From: VGXO01 sp964614695
GTDB lineage: Bacteria > Planctomycetota > Phycisphaerae > Phycisphaerales > SM1A02
Length of the DNA: 64,000 nucleotides
Reading direction: 5' to 3'
Assembly (NCBI GenBank): GCA_964614695.1
Contig: CAZTMB010000003.1
Span: 9,156 to 73,155, forward strand
In this document: positions 23,668-31,811 of the stretch, piece after piece
Position numbering within the stretch: the stretch's first letter is position 1
Layout of the letters: each line of letters opens with the position of its first letter
Program-made: the position numbers and the translations under genes
The notes under the pieces: model-generated
The model's database searches: none
Told to the model about the DNA's origin: nothing
Seen by the model: only the letters and a program-made list of their open reading frames with translations

Positions 23668-24138
23668 TCACTCCGCCTTGCCGCCCGAACTGTCGTAGAC
23701 CCAAGCGTCGATGGGCCGCGGATAGTCGAGGACCTCACCCGGTGCGAAGAAGAGTGCGAGTTCCTTCGCGGCGGCCTCGGGACCGTCGGAACCGTGGATC
23801 AGATTGAAGCTGTTGGAGACGCCGAAGTCGCCACGGATGGTGCCTGCCGCGGCCTTCGAGCCGAAGGTGGCCCCCATCAGGTTCCGGCAGATGCCGATGG
23901 CGCCGACACCGCGAACGGCAAGCACCACCACCGGACTGCTCGTCATGAAGCGGACGAGTCCCGGGTAGAAGGGCTTCTCCCGGTGATCGGCGTAGTGCCT
24001 GGCCGCGAGCTCTTCGGTGATCCGCGTGAGCTTGAGGCCGACGATCTGCAGACCCTTCTCCTCGAGGCGGGCGAGGATCCGGCCGACGAGCCCGCGCTGC
24101 ACCGCGTCGGGCTTCAGGATGATCAAGGTGGTTTCCAT
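23668..24138 (-). CDS. ndk: Nucleoside diphosphate kinase
   Basis: The 156-residue product transfers the gamma phosphate between nucleoside triphosphates and diphosphates through a phospho-His. The N-terminal ETTLIILKPDAVQRGLVG, the CRNLMGATFGSKAAAGTIRG block and the active-site segment SFNLIHGSDGPEAAAKEL with its catalytic His are all present. The length is slightly longer than the usual 140-150 residues because of a C-terminal extension (VYDSSGGKAE). It is divergent from the topoisomerase VI genes, with a 169-bp shared upstream region. Confidence 0.96.
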   Translation of the reverse strand: METTLIILKPDAVQRGLVGRILARLEEKGLQIVGLKLTRITEELAARHYADHREKPFYPGLVRFMTSSPVVVLAVRGVGAIGICRNLMGATFGSKAAAGTIRGDFGVSNSFNLIHGSDGPEAAAKELALFFAPGEVLDYPRPIDAWVYDSSGGKAE

Positions 24139-24147
24139 GGGGCGGGA

Positions 24148-24153
24148 AGGGTA
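24148..24153 (-). promoter_or_regulatory. -10-like TACCCT 9 nt before ndk
   Basis: TACCCT on the minus strand, 9 nt before the ndk ATG. It is a weak match (T1, A2, T6), but in the same position relative to the start as in several other genes here. Confidence 0.25.
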
Positions 24154-24239
24154 GCAATCCCCCGCGGCGAGCGGGAGGCGGGACGGCTCCTTCGAGGCGG
24201 CGAAAGTTCCACGGTTCGATCGGGCCGCTCCGATACGCG

Positions 24240-24245
24240 TACGCT
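24240..24245 (+). promoter_or_regulatory. Candidate -10 of the topoisomerase VI operon
   Basis: TACGCT is the best TANNNT hexamer in the ndk-top6B divergent region and would give a leader of about 55 nt. No good -35 is visible. Confidence 0.25.
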
Positions 24246-24307
24246 GCGGAGACCGCCTTGCCCTCAGGGAGGTTGGCGCGGCGGATCGAGCAACACCCAA
24301 CGCGGCG

Positions 24308-26191
24308 ATGCCGCTGGAGAAGGCCATGCCCGGCACGGAGTCGCCGACCCTGGATCCGCCCACCTCGAAGCCTGCCCCACCAGGTCCCGCCTCGAAGCCC
24401 AAGCGACGCGCCGGAGGCGCGACCGCCGAGGAGATGTCCCAGCGACAGCGGGAGATCTCCGTCAGCGAGTTCTTCGCCAAGAACCGCCATCTGCTGGGCT
24501 TCGACAACCCCCGCAAGGCGCTGCTGACGACCGTCAAGGAGGCGGTCGACAACGCGCTCGATGCCTGCGAAGAGGCGGGCATCCTGCCGTCGATCCGCGT
24601 GATGCTCGAGCCGATCTCCGAGACGCGCTTTCGCGTCACCGTGCGCGACAACGGTCCGGGCATCGTCCGCAAGCAGATCGAGAACGTCTTCGGCCGGCTG
24701 CTCTACGGATCGAAGTTCCACCGCCTCAAGATGAGCCGTGGCCAGCAGGGGATCGGCATCTCCGCCGCCGGCATGTACGGGCTCATGACGACGGGCCGGC
24801 CCGTGGTCATCCTCAGTCGCACGCGTCCGAAGGACCCGCTGCACGAGGTCGTCCTCAAGATGGACACCTCGCGCAACCGCGCGGACATCGTGAGCGACAC
24901 GGAGCGCCCCGACGACGAGGGGATCTTCGCCGAAGGGCACGGCACGCAGGTCGCGATCGAACTCGAGGGCAAGCATCTCAAGGGGCGGCAGTCCGTCGAC
25001 GAGTACCTCGAGCAGACCGCGATCGCGAATCCGCACGCCCGCATCGAGTACGTGCAGCCGAGCGGCGAGACGATCGTCTTCGAGCGGGCCGTCGACGAAC
25101 TTCCGCCCGAGACCGCGGAGATCCAGCCGCATCCCAAGGGCATCGAGCTTGGCACGCTGATCCAGATGCTCGAGCGCACGCAGGCCACGCAACTCGGGGC
25201 CTTCTTCAAGAGCGAGTTCTGCCGCGTCGGCCCGAGCGTGGCGAAGGAGATCTGCGCGAAGGCGGGGCTCTCCGATCGCACGTGGGTCAAGCAGGTCGGA
25301 CACGCCGAGGCGGAGCGGCTCTACAACGCGATCCAGGAGGTGAAGGTTCCCGCGCCGCCGACCTCCTGCGTGCAGGCGATCGGCACGCGCACGCTTCTCT
25401 CGGGGCTCCTCAAGGAGGTGCGCGGCGAGTTCTACGCCGCGAGCACGCGGCCGCCCGCGGTCTATCGCGGCCGCCCGTTCATCATCGAGGCCGCGATCGC
25501 GTACGGCGGCGATCTCGCCGGCGACGAGCCAGCGAGGGTCATCCGATTCGCGAACCGCGTGCCCCTGCAGTACCAGCAGTCGGCGTGCTCGAGCTTCAAG
25601 GCCGTGCTCGAGACGAACTGGCGCAACTACGGCCTCTCGCAGCCGCGAAGCAGCGTGCCCGTCGCGCCGCTCGTGGTCATGATCCACATGGCGAGCGTGT
25701 GGGTGCCCTTCACGAGCGAGAGCAAGGAGGCGATCGCCGACTACGACGAGATCCGCAAGGAGATGCGGCTTGCGCTTCAGGAGTGCGGCCGCAAGCTGCA
25801 GACCTACCTCAACCGCCGACGCCGCATGGCTCGGCAGGGCGAGCGTCGCAGCGCGTTCCTGCGGTACATCGGCGAGATCTCCAAGAGCTGCGGCGAACTC
25901 ACCGGACGCGACCCCAAGGCCGTCTACGACGCGCTGATGCAGCAGGCCGAGGCGAAGACCGCCGAGTTCGATCTCGTCCTCGACGACGAGGGACGCGTCA
26001 TCGACGACGGCGGCTCGCTCGCCAAGGACGACGGCGTGGTGATCGTCGAGTCCCGGCAGGCGGCGATCATCGGCGACGAGTCGGGCGAGTCGGGCGAAGG
26101 AGACGGGACGCTCTTCGGCGACGCGACGGAGAAGTCGTCGAAGCGGGCCGCGGCGCGGCCCGCGAAGAAGACGCGGCGCAGGACGACCTGA
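24308..26191 (+). CDS. top6B: DNA topoisomerase VI subunit B
   Basis: The 627-residue product is the ATPase subunit of a type IIB topoisomerase that relaxes and decatenates DNA. The GHKL fold is clear: VKEAVDNALDACEEAG (N box), VRDNGPGIVRKQIENVFG, and MSRGQQGIGISAAGMYGLM (ATP lid). The H2TH-type region has GPSVAKEICAKAGLSDRTWV, and the transducer domain has RFANRVPLQYQQSACSSF. An acidic, then Lys/Arg-rich tail (about residues 560-627, KKTRRRTT) is an extension. GGAG lies 6 nt before an in-frame ATG at 24326, which may be the true start. It is followed 11 bp later by top6A. The enzyme is typical of archaea and plants and sporadic in bacteria. Confidence 0.96.
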   Translation: MPLEKAMPGTESPTLDPPTSKPAPPGPASKPKRRAGGATAEEMSQRQREISVSEFFAKNRHLLGFDNPRKALLTTVKEAVDNALDACEEAGILPSIRVMLEPISETRFRVTVRDNGPGIVRKQIENVFGRLLYGSKFHRLKMSRGQQGIGISAAGMYGLMTTGRPVVILSRTRPKDPLHEVVLKMDTSRNRADIVSDTERPDDEGIFAEGHGTQVAIELEGKHLKGRQSVDEYLEQTAIANPHARIEYVQPSGETIVFERAVDELPPETAEIQPHPKGIELGTLIQMLERTQATQLGAFFKSEFCRVGPSVAKEICAKAGLSDRTWVKQVGHAEAERLYNAIQEVKVPAPPTSCVQAIGTRTLLSGLLKEVRGEFYAASTRPPAVYRGRPFIIEAAIAYGGDLAGDEPARVIRFANRVPLQYQQSACSSFKAVLETNWRNYGLSQPRSSVPVAPLVVMIHMASVWVPFTSESKEAIADYDEIRKEMRLALQECGRKLQTYLNRRRRMARQGERRSAFLRYIGEISKSCGELTGRDPKAVYDALMQQAEAKTAEFDLVLDDEGRVIDDGGSLAKDDGVVIVESRQAAIIGDESGESGEGDGTLFGDATEKSSKRAAARPAKKTRRRTT

Positions 26192-26202
26192 CGGAGGAGA
26201 GC

Positions 26203-27354
26203 ATGGCGACGAAGAAGAAGGCCGCGAAGGAAGGCGGCACGGCGACCAAGGGCCCGGCCGCGAAGCCGAGCGATGCGAAGACGCTTGGGCGGCTCGTCGG
26301 CCTCGGCGAGGCGGTCTCGAAGGAGTCGATCGGCGGGCGCGACCCGTTCGTCGACATCCCGACGCGAGCGCTCTCCAACACGCGGTGGAACCGCCAGCGG
26401 CGCATCCTCCAGATGGGCGACGCCAGCCAGCGCCGCAACCTGTTCAACCTCGGGCAGGCGCGGAAGTTCATGCAGACCATGCTCATCGCGAGCGGCTGCA
26501 AGGAGCTGATCGAGCAGGGCAAGACGCTCTCGCTGCGATCGATGTACTACAAGACCCTGCACACCATCACCGGCACCAAGGAGAAGACCTTCTCGGGGCA
26601 GGAGGAGTCGGACCCGATCATCGAGGACCTCGAGGTCGCGATGGGTTCGCTTCGCGAGGAGCTCCACGTCTTCGCGAGCGAGCGAGGCAAGGTCGTGGGC
26701 AACCTCACGATCATCGACAACGGCGACGAGATCGACCTTCGACGCATGGGTACGGGCGGCTACGCGATCCCCTCGATCGTCGAGCCGAGCGTGATCCGCT
26801 TCGGCAAGTGCGACGCGAAGTTCATCCTGCACGTCGAGAAGGGCACCGTGTGGGCCCGCTTCAACGAGGACCGCTTCTGGCAGAAGCACAACTGCATCCT
26901 GACCGAAGGCGGCGGGCAGCCGCCTCGCGGCGTGCGTCGGCTGCTTCGCCGCATGCACGACGAGCTCGGGCTGCCGGTCTACTGCCTGCTCGACTGCGAC
27001 CCGTGGGGGCACTACATCTACTCGGTGATCAAGCAGGGCTCGATGAACCTCGCCTTCGAGAGCGAGCGGATGGCGATCCCCGACGCGAAGTTCATCGGGA
27101 TCCGCGCGGGCGACTACCAGCGCTACGGACTCTCCGACGACGTCCAGATCGCCCTCTCCGACCGCGACATCGCCCGCGCCAAGCAGATCGCGGACTACCC
27201 GTGGTTCGAGGGCAAGGCGTGGCAGAAGGAGATCCAGGCCCTGCTGCGGAACGGCTTCAAGATGGAGGTGGAGTCGCTCATCACGAAGGGCATCTCCTTC
27301 GTGACCGAGACCTACGTTCCGCAGAAGCTCGCCGAGAGGGACTGGATCGAGTGA
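26203..27354 (+). CDS. top6A: DNA topoisomerase VI subunit A (Spo11-like)
   Basis: The 383-residue product is the DNA-cleaving subunit. The active-site Tyr lies in KTLSLRSMYYKTLHTI (Tyr115 or Tyr116). The Toprim metal site is visible as LHVEKGTVWARF (Glu about 211) and CLLDCDPWGHYIY (Asp-x-Asp about 264). Conserved segments ALSNTRWNRQRRILQMG and VGNLTIIDNGDEIDL support a complete protein. A Lys-rich N-terminal extension of about 30 residues (MATKKKAAKEGG) is additional. The ribosome binding site GGAGGAG sits directly before the ATG at 26203 and the B gene ends 11 bp upstream, so the two are cotranscribed. Confidence 0.97.
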   Translation: MATKKKAAKEGGTATKGPAAKPSDAKTLGRLVGLGEAVSKESIGGRDPFVDIPTRALSNTRWNRQRRILQMGDASQRRNLFNLGQARKFMQTMLIASGCKELIEQGKTLSLRSMYYKTLHTITGTKEKTFSGQEESDPIIEDLEVAMGSLREELHVFASERGKVVGNLTIIDNGDEIDLRRMGTGGYAIPSIVEPSVIRFGKCDAKFILHVEKGTVWARFNEDRFWQKHNCILTEGGGQPPRGVRRLLRRMHDELGLPVYCLLDCDPWGHYIYSVIKQGSMNLAFESERMAIPDAKFIGIRAGDYQRYGLSDDVQIALSDRDIARAKQIADYPWFEGKAWQKEIQALLRNGFKMEVESLITKGISFVTETYVPQKLAERDWIE

Positions 27355-27400
27355 TCCGAGTCGGGCTCCGGACGCGACCACGCGTCTCGCGGTCAAAGCC

Positions 27401-28366
27401 TCAGCGCGGCGCGGCGGTCGAGTTTCGCGGCGATTCGGGCCATCGGCTCCGGTCGCGCGGCAGCCGAATCGTGAAGTCGCTTCCGCGACCGGGCTCGGAG
27501 TGGACGCTCAGTTCGCCGCCGTGCTCCTCGACGATGCGCCGAGCGGTCGGAAGCCCGAGTCCGCTGCCGCCGGGCTTGCCGCTCACGTAGGGCCGGAAGA
27601 TCTCCTCGACGCGATCCGGCGGAATGCCGGGGCCGGTGTCGATCACGTGGATGCGGACCTCGCCGTCGTCCGCCTCGACGCGGACCATGAGTTCCCCGCG
27701 CGGCGCCGCGCCCTCGGGCGCACGGCCGTCCATCGCCTGCAGCGCGTTCAGCATGAGGTTGAGGACCGCCTGCTTGAGATGCGGCTCGTCGACCTCGGCC
27801 TCGATGGGCGTCGAGGGGATCTCCGATCGCAGCACGACCGCCGCCTGATCGCACTGCGGATGGAAGAAGTCGACGAGATCCGAGACGAGCGCCGCGAGGT
27901 CGCGCCGCTGCGGATCGAGCCGCATCCGCCCGGCGTAGCGGAGGAAGTCCTCGAGGATTCCGCGCAGTCGGGTGGTCTCCCGCACCAGCGCGCCGACGCG
28001 ACGATGGAGTCGGCCCCGGGCGTCCTCCTCCGGCACCGCCTCGTCGAGCTCCTCGTCGAGCAGTTGCGCATTGAGGACGAGGGTCGAAAGCGGATTCTTG
28101 ATCTCGTGCGCGAGGCCGCCGGTCATCGAACTGACCTGCGTCAACCGCTCGCCGGCACGGGTTGCACGCCGTTCGGCGAGCACCCGAGCGCGTCGCGCGC
28201 GAAGAAGCAGGAGCGACAGCGCGACGATCGCGGCGGCGAGCATCGCGATGACCGCAGTCGCCATCGGCGACGCGGACTCGGCCGGTGGCGCCGGATCGGC
28301 GCTTGCAGCCAACGCCGAGTGACCGGCGATCCACGCCACGATCGATGCCGCGATCGCGGCAGCCAT
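27401..28366 (-). CDS. Membrane-bound sensor histidine kinase
   Basis: With the ATG at 28366 the product is 321 residues; an upstream non-ATG start is possible. It has an N-terminal signal-like segment (MAAAIAASIVAWIAGHSALA), then a membrane helix at about residues 33-55 (AVIAMLAAAIVALSLLLL). The HisKA box is MTGGLAHEIKNPLSTLVLNA. The ATPase domain shows NLMLNALQAMDG (N box), VIDTGPGIPPDRVEEIFRP and GSGLGLPTARRIVEEHGGEL. This is the NtrB/PhoR-like type. The short extracytoplasmic part gives no clue to the signal. No response regulator is adjacent: the cold-shock gene is upstream and top6A is convergent. Confidence 0.9.
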   Translation of the reverse strand: MAAAIAASIVAWIAGHSALAASADPAPPAESASPMATAVIAMLAAAIVALSLLLLRARRARVLAERRATRAGERLTQVSSMTGGLAHEIKNPLSTLVLNAQLLDEELDEAVPEEDARGRLHRRVGALVRETTRLRGILEDFLRYAGRMRLDPQRRDLAALVSDLVDFFHPQCDQAAVVLRSEIPSTPIEAEVDEPHLKQAVLNLMLNALQAMDGRAPEGAAPRGELMVRVEADDGEVRIHVIDTGPGIPPDRVEEIFRPYVSGKPGGSGLGLPTARRIVEEHGGELSVHSEPGRGSDFTIRLPRDRSRWPESPRNSTAAPR

Positions 28367-28464
28367 CGGCGACCGCGCCCGAACGGGATCGAACGGAGCG
28401 TGTCCATCGACGCAGCTCCTCGCGGAGGCGCTTCGCCGGACGCGGCTCGATGTGATCAACGGTC

Positions 28465-28713
28465 TCAGGCGACCGGCTGCGGAGCGCGGTTCGCCCGCAC
28501 CTTGCTCGCCGCCCATCCCTTGGGACCCTTCTGCGCGGAGTAGACCACGGCCTCGCCGTCCCGCAGCGTGCGGAAGCCGGCCTCCTGCTCGATGGTCGAG
28601 AAGTGCACGAAGATGTCCTGACCTTCCGGGCCGACGAGGAAGCCGAATCCCTTGCGGGCATCGAACCACTTCACCGAGCCTGCCTGATCCACGAGTGCTT
28701 CGGCCTGTTCCAT
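28465..28713 (-). CDS. Cold-shock domain protein
   Basis: The 82-residue product is a single CSD beta-barrel that binds single-stranded RNA or DNA. RNP1 is KGFGFLVGPEG and RNP2 is QDIFVHFSTIEQEAGF; the start VKWFDARKGFG is canonical. The ATG at 28713 has a near-perfect ribosome binding site (GGAGGTGG) 4-11 nt upstream. It sits between pnp and the histidine kinase, all leftward. The C-terminus SKVRANRAPQPVA extends slightly beyond the usual 66-70 residues. Confidence 0.95.
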   Translation of the reverse strand: MEQAEALVDQAGSVKWFDARKGFGFLVGPEGQDIFVHFSTIEQEAGFRTLRDGEAVVYSAQKGPKGWAASKVRANRAPQPVA

Positions 28714-28846
28714 TCGTCCACCTCCAAGTTGTGGAATGCACAAGGAAAAACAGAGGTCGCCGTGGTCCGATCCGATTGCCTTCCGGCACGCGATCGGACG
28801 GGTGCGACCCCGGAAACTCACCGGGGCCGCCCGATTGTGGGGACCC

Positions 28847-28885
28847 CGCGGCTCCGCCGCAAGCCTTCGCCTGCGGGGAGCCGCG
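28847..28885 (-). terminator. Extended hairpin after pnp
   Basis: CGCGGCTCC pairs with GGAGCCGCG (9 bp), and inside it CCGCA pairs with TGCGG, giving a nearly continuous stem with one bulged base. It lies 19 bp beyond the pnp stop. A second small stem (CCCCGG/CCGGGG) is at 28808-28826. No U-tract is present. Confidence 0.6.
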
Positions 28886-28903
28886 AAGTTCCCTTCGATC
28901 CAG

Positions 28904-31060
28904 TCAGTCCTGCGCCGTCGCGGCCTTCGCCTCGACGAGCAGCGCCTTGCGGGAGAGCTTGATCCGGCCGTTCTCGTCGACGTTGATCACCTTCACCTTG
29001 ATGGTGTCGCCGACCTTGACCTGATCCGTGACGTTCTTGACGAAGCCGTCCGCGAGTTCGGAGATGTGGCACATGCCGTCGGTGCCCGGGACGAGTTCGA
29101 CGAACGCGCCGAACTCCTTCACGGCCACGACGCGACCCTCGAAGATCGAGCCCACGCGAATCTCCGCGCCGAGCGCCTCGACCTCGGCCTTCGCCTGGCG
29201 TCCGCCTTCGGCGTTGGTGGAGGCGATGTGGACGGTGCCGTCCTCCTCGACGTCGATGGTGACGCCGTGGCGCTCCTGGATGCCGCGGATCATCTTGCCG
29301 CCGGGGCCGATCAGCTTGCCGATCTTGTCCGGGTCGATCTTGACGACGATGATTCGAGGCGCGTAGGTCGAGATGTCCGGCCGCGGCTCGGCGAGCGTCG
29401 CCTTCATCGTCTCGATGATCTCGAAGCGACCGACCTTCGCCTGCTCGAGGATGGTCTCGATCTCCTCGATCGAGAGGCCGCGAGCCTTGAGGTCGAGCTG
29501 GATGCCGGTGATGCCCTCACGCGTGCCGGCGACCTTGAAGTCCATCTCGCCGAAGAAGTCCTCCTCGCCGATGATGTCGGTGACGTGGGTGACCTTGCCG
29601 GCCTCGCTGGTGAAGCGTCCGACCGAGATGCCCGCGCACACGCCCTTGATCGGCACGCCCGCGTCCATCAGGGCCATGCAGCCGCCGCACACCGAAGCCA
29701 TGCTCGACGAGCCGTTGCTCTCGGTGATGTCGCTGATGATGCGGACGGTGTAGGGGAACTCCTCGCCCGAGGGCAGGATGCCGAGCAGCGAACGCTCGGC
29801 GAGTGCGCCGTGTCCGACCTCGCGGCGACCCGGCCCCATGATGCGTCCGGCCTCGCCGGTGCAGAACGGCGGGAAGTTGTAGTGGAGGTAGAACTTCTTG
29901 GCGTACTCCGGCATCAGGCCGTCGACGATCTGCTCGTCCTTGCCGGTGCCGAGCGTGCAGCTCACGAGCGACTGCGTCTCGCCGCGCTGGAAGAACGCCG
30001 AGCCGTGCGTGCGGGGGAAGATGCCGACGTCGATCTCGATCGGGCGGATCTGCTTGAGGCCGCGGCCGTCGGGACGGATGCCCTTCTCGGCGACGAGCAT
30101 GTGGGTGATCTTCTTCTCGAGACGGCGGAACGCCTCCTTGGCCTGGTTCCGCCGGGTCTCCGCGGCCTGATAGGCGCCGTAGGAGCCGTCGGTCGGCAGC
30201 GGGAAGCACTCGTGCAGCATCTCGTCGCGGATCGCGTCGACCGCGGCGTTGCGGGCCTGCTTGCCCGGGATCTTGCGGGCTTCGACGAGGCGGTCGTAGA
30301 CCTTCGCCTTCACCGCCGCGACGACGTCGTCGGCCGGGAGGACGGGAGCGCCGGGATTCGCCGCGGGGGCGCCCGACTTCTCGCGAAGCTCCATCATCAG
30401 CTCGAGGATCGGCTTGATGCCGTGCCCGTAGCCGAAGCGGATCGCCTCGAGCATGGTGGCCTCGTCGATCTCCGCAGCGCCGACCTCGATCATGTTGATG
30501 CCGTCGGCGTGGCCGGAGAGCACCAGGTCGAGGTCGGAGAAGTCCAACTGCGCCTGGGTCGGGTTGATCACGAACTGCGGACCGCTCTCGGTGAACACGC
30601 GACCGACGCGGACCGTCGCGACCGGGCCCTGGAAGGGGGCGTCGGTGAGGCAGAGCGCGGCGCTCGCGCCGCAGCAGGCGACGACGTCGGCGTCGTTCTG
30701 CCCGTCGTGGCTCATCACCCACGCCTGCAGCTGGATCTCGTCGACGAAGCCGTCGGGGAAGAGCGGACGGATCGGGCGATCCATCATCCGCATGGTGAGG
30801 ATCTCCTTCTCGCTCGGAGCGCCCTCGCGCTTGCGGAAGCCTCCCGGGAACTTGCCGCCGGCGGGCATGCGCTCGCGGTAATCGCACTGGAGCGGGAAGA
30901 AGTCGATGCCCGGACGGGGATTCGCGCGGACCGCGGTCGCGAGGACGGCGGTCTCGCCGTAGCTGACGACGACCGCGCCGCTCGCGAGCTTCGCGACGCG
31001 ACCGGTCTCGAGACGAAGCAGGCGGCCGCCCACTTCACGTTCGACGGTGACGATGGCCAT
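28904..31060 (-). CDS. pnp: Polynucleotide phosphorylase
   Basis: The 718-residue product is the 3'-5' phosphorolytic exoribonuclease of RNA decay. Both RNase PH domains are visible (GRVAKLASGAVVVSYGETAV, DCDYRERMPAGG-type segment, and the second with RTHGSAFFQRGETQSLVSC). The catalytic region contains SDITESNGSSSMASVCGGCM. The KH domain (DPDKIGKLIGPGGKMIRGIQ) and S1 domain (GRVVAVKEFGAFVELVPGTD) follow in order. AAGGAG precedes the ATG. It lies after rpsO as in many bacteria, with an 11-bp hairpin between them. Confidence 0.98.
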   Translation of the reverse strand: MAIVTVEREVGGRLLRLETGRVAKLASGAVVVSYGETAVLATAVRANPRPGIDFFPLQCDYRERMPAGGKFPGGFRKREGAPSEKEILTMRMMDRPIRPLFPDGFVDEIQLQAWVMSHDGQNDADVVACCGASAALCLTDAPFQGPVATVRVGRVFTESGPQFVINPTQAQLDFSDLDLVLSGHADGINMIEVGAAEIDEATMLEAIRFGYGHGIKPILELMMELREKSGAPAANPGAPVLPADDVVAAVKAKVYDRLVEARKIPGKQARNAAVDAIRDEMLHECFPLPTDGSYGAYQAAETRRNQAKEAFRRLEKKITHMLVAEKGIRPDGRGLKQIRPIEIDVGIFPRTHGSAFFQRGETQSLVSCTLGTGKDEQIVDGLMPEYAKKFYLHYNFPPFCTGEAGRIMGPGRREVGHGALAERSLLGILPSGEEFPYTVRIISDITESNGSSSMASVCGGCMALMDAGVPIKGVCAGISVGRFTSEAGKVTHVTDIIGEEDFFGEMDFKVAGTREGITGIQLDLKARGLSIEEIETILEQAKVGRFEIIETMKATLAEPRPDISTYAPRIIVVKIDPDKIGKLIGPGGKMIRGIQERHGVTIDVEEDGTVHIASTNAEGGRQAKAEVEALGAEIRVGSIFEGRVVAVKEFGAFVELVPGTDGMCHISELADGFVKNVTDQVKVGDTIKVKVINVDENGRIKLSRKALLVEAKAATAQD

Positions 31061-31223
31061 GGTTGGATGACTCCTTGGGCCGGCGCAAGGCCGTCCCTGA
31101 TGGACGAGGCGTCGCCGAAGCGACGCGCTGGGGGAGCCGTCCGGTTGGCAGAAGGCACGAAACAGTCTCGGCGACGCCGCTCGACTGTGCCGTGCCCACT
31201 GCCACCAGAACGGCGGAAGAGAA

Positions 31224-31250
31224 GCGGCGGCGCCATCCGGGCGCCGCCGC
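31224..31250 (-). terminator. rpsO-pnp intercistronic hairpin
   Basis: A perfect 11-bp GC stem (GCGGCGGCGCC with GGCGCCGCCGC) and a 5-nt loop begins 5 bp after the rpsO stop. In other bacteria this position holds an attenuator and RNase processing sites that set the rpsO to pnp ratio; the same role here is inferred. Confidence 0.65.
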
Positions 31251-31255
31251 TGGGG

Positions 31256-31525
31256 TCACTTGCGAAGGCCGAGACGGCGGATCAGCTCGAGGTACCGCTC
31301 GCGATCGGTCGCGGCGAGGTACTTGAGCATGCGGTTCCGCTGCCCGACCATCAGGAGCAGCCCGCGACGCGAGCTGTGGTCCTTCGGATGGGCGCGGAAG
31401 TGTTCCTGAAGGTGGTTGATCCGCTCGGTGAGCAGGGCCACCTGCACCTCGGGGGAGCCGGAATCGCCGTCGTGACGGCGATTGGTCTCGACCACCCGCT
31501 GCTTGTCGATCGTTTCGACGCTCAT
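31256..31525 (-). CDS. rpsO: 30S ribosomal protein S15
   Basis: The 89-residue product is exactly the family length. Conserved segments are GDSGSPEVQVALLTERINHL, HFRAHPKDHSSRRGLLLMVG and RNRMLKYLAATDRERYLELI. S15 binds the central domain of 16S rRNA early in 30S assembly. It heads the rpsO-pnp pair, with an extended -10 promoter about 97 bp upstream. Confidence 0.98.
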   Translation of the reverse strand: MSVETIDKQRVVETNRRHDGDSGSPEVQVALLTERINHLQEHFRAHPKDHSSRRGLLLMVGQRNRMLKYLAATDRERYLELIRRLGLRK

Positions 31526-31621
31526 GTCGTGTCGGTGCTCGTGAACCGGAGCCCGATCCCGCCGGCGGTGCGGACGACGCCACCGCCCGGGCAGGGCTGC
31601 TTGGGGAAAGACGAATCGGGG

Positions 31622-31630
31622 AAGATAGCA
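31622..31630 (-). promoter_or_regulatory. Extended -10 promoter of rpsO
   Basis: TGCTATCTT on the minus strand matches the extended -10 pattern TGNTANNNT. The -35 region (TTCCCT, 16 bp upstream) is poor, as expected for an extended -10 promoter. The leader to rpsO would be about 90 nt. Confidence 0.5.
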
Positions 31631-31683
31631 GACCACCCCGCGAAGGGAAGACCGGAGTTCGCATCCGGTGAGAAGGGATGCCG

Positions 31684-31725
31684 TCTCCTCCTCTTCTCCT
31701 CCTCTCCTGCTCCCCTCCTCTCCCT
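31684..31725 (+). repeat. Homopyrimidine tract
   Basis: Forty-two bases of only C and T, with a single G at 31709, between the divergent rpsO and carboxyltransferase genes. The opposite strand is pure purine (GGGAGAGGAGGGGAGC...). Such tracts can form triplex DNA or act as a polymerase pause. No coding role is apparent. Confidence 0.8.
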
Positions 31726-31796
31726 AAGGGCGGCTCCTTTGGATGGCCGGGCGGCACCGAGGTCTCGTTAAAGCGGATCCGTGGCGACGCCGGGGG

Positions 31797-31802
31797 TATT
31801 CT
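31797..31802 (+). promoter_or_regulatory. -10-like TATTCT 9 nt before the carboxyltransferase gene
   Basis: TATTCT ends 9 nt before the ATG at 31812. There is no Shine-Dalgarno sequence in between. No -35 is recognisable. Confidence 0.4.
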
Positions 31803-31811
31803 CGCCCGCCC

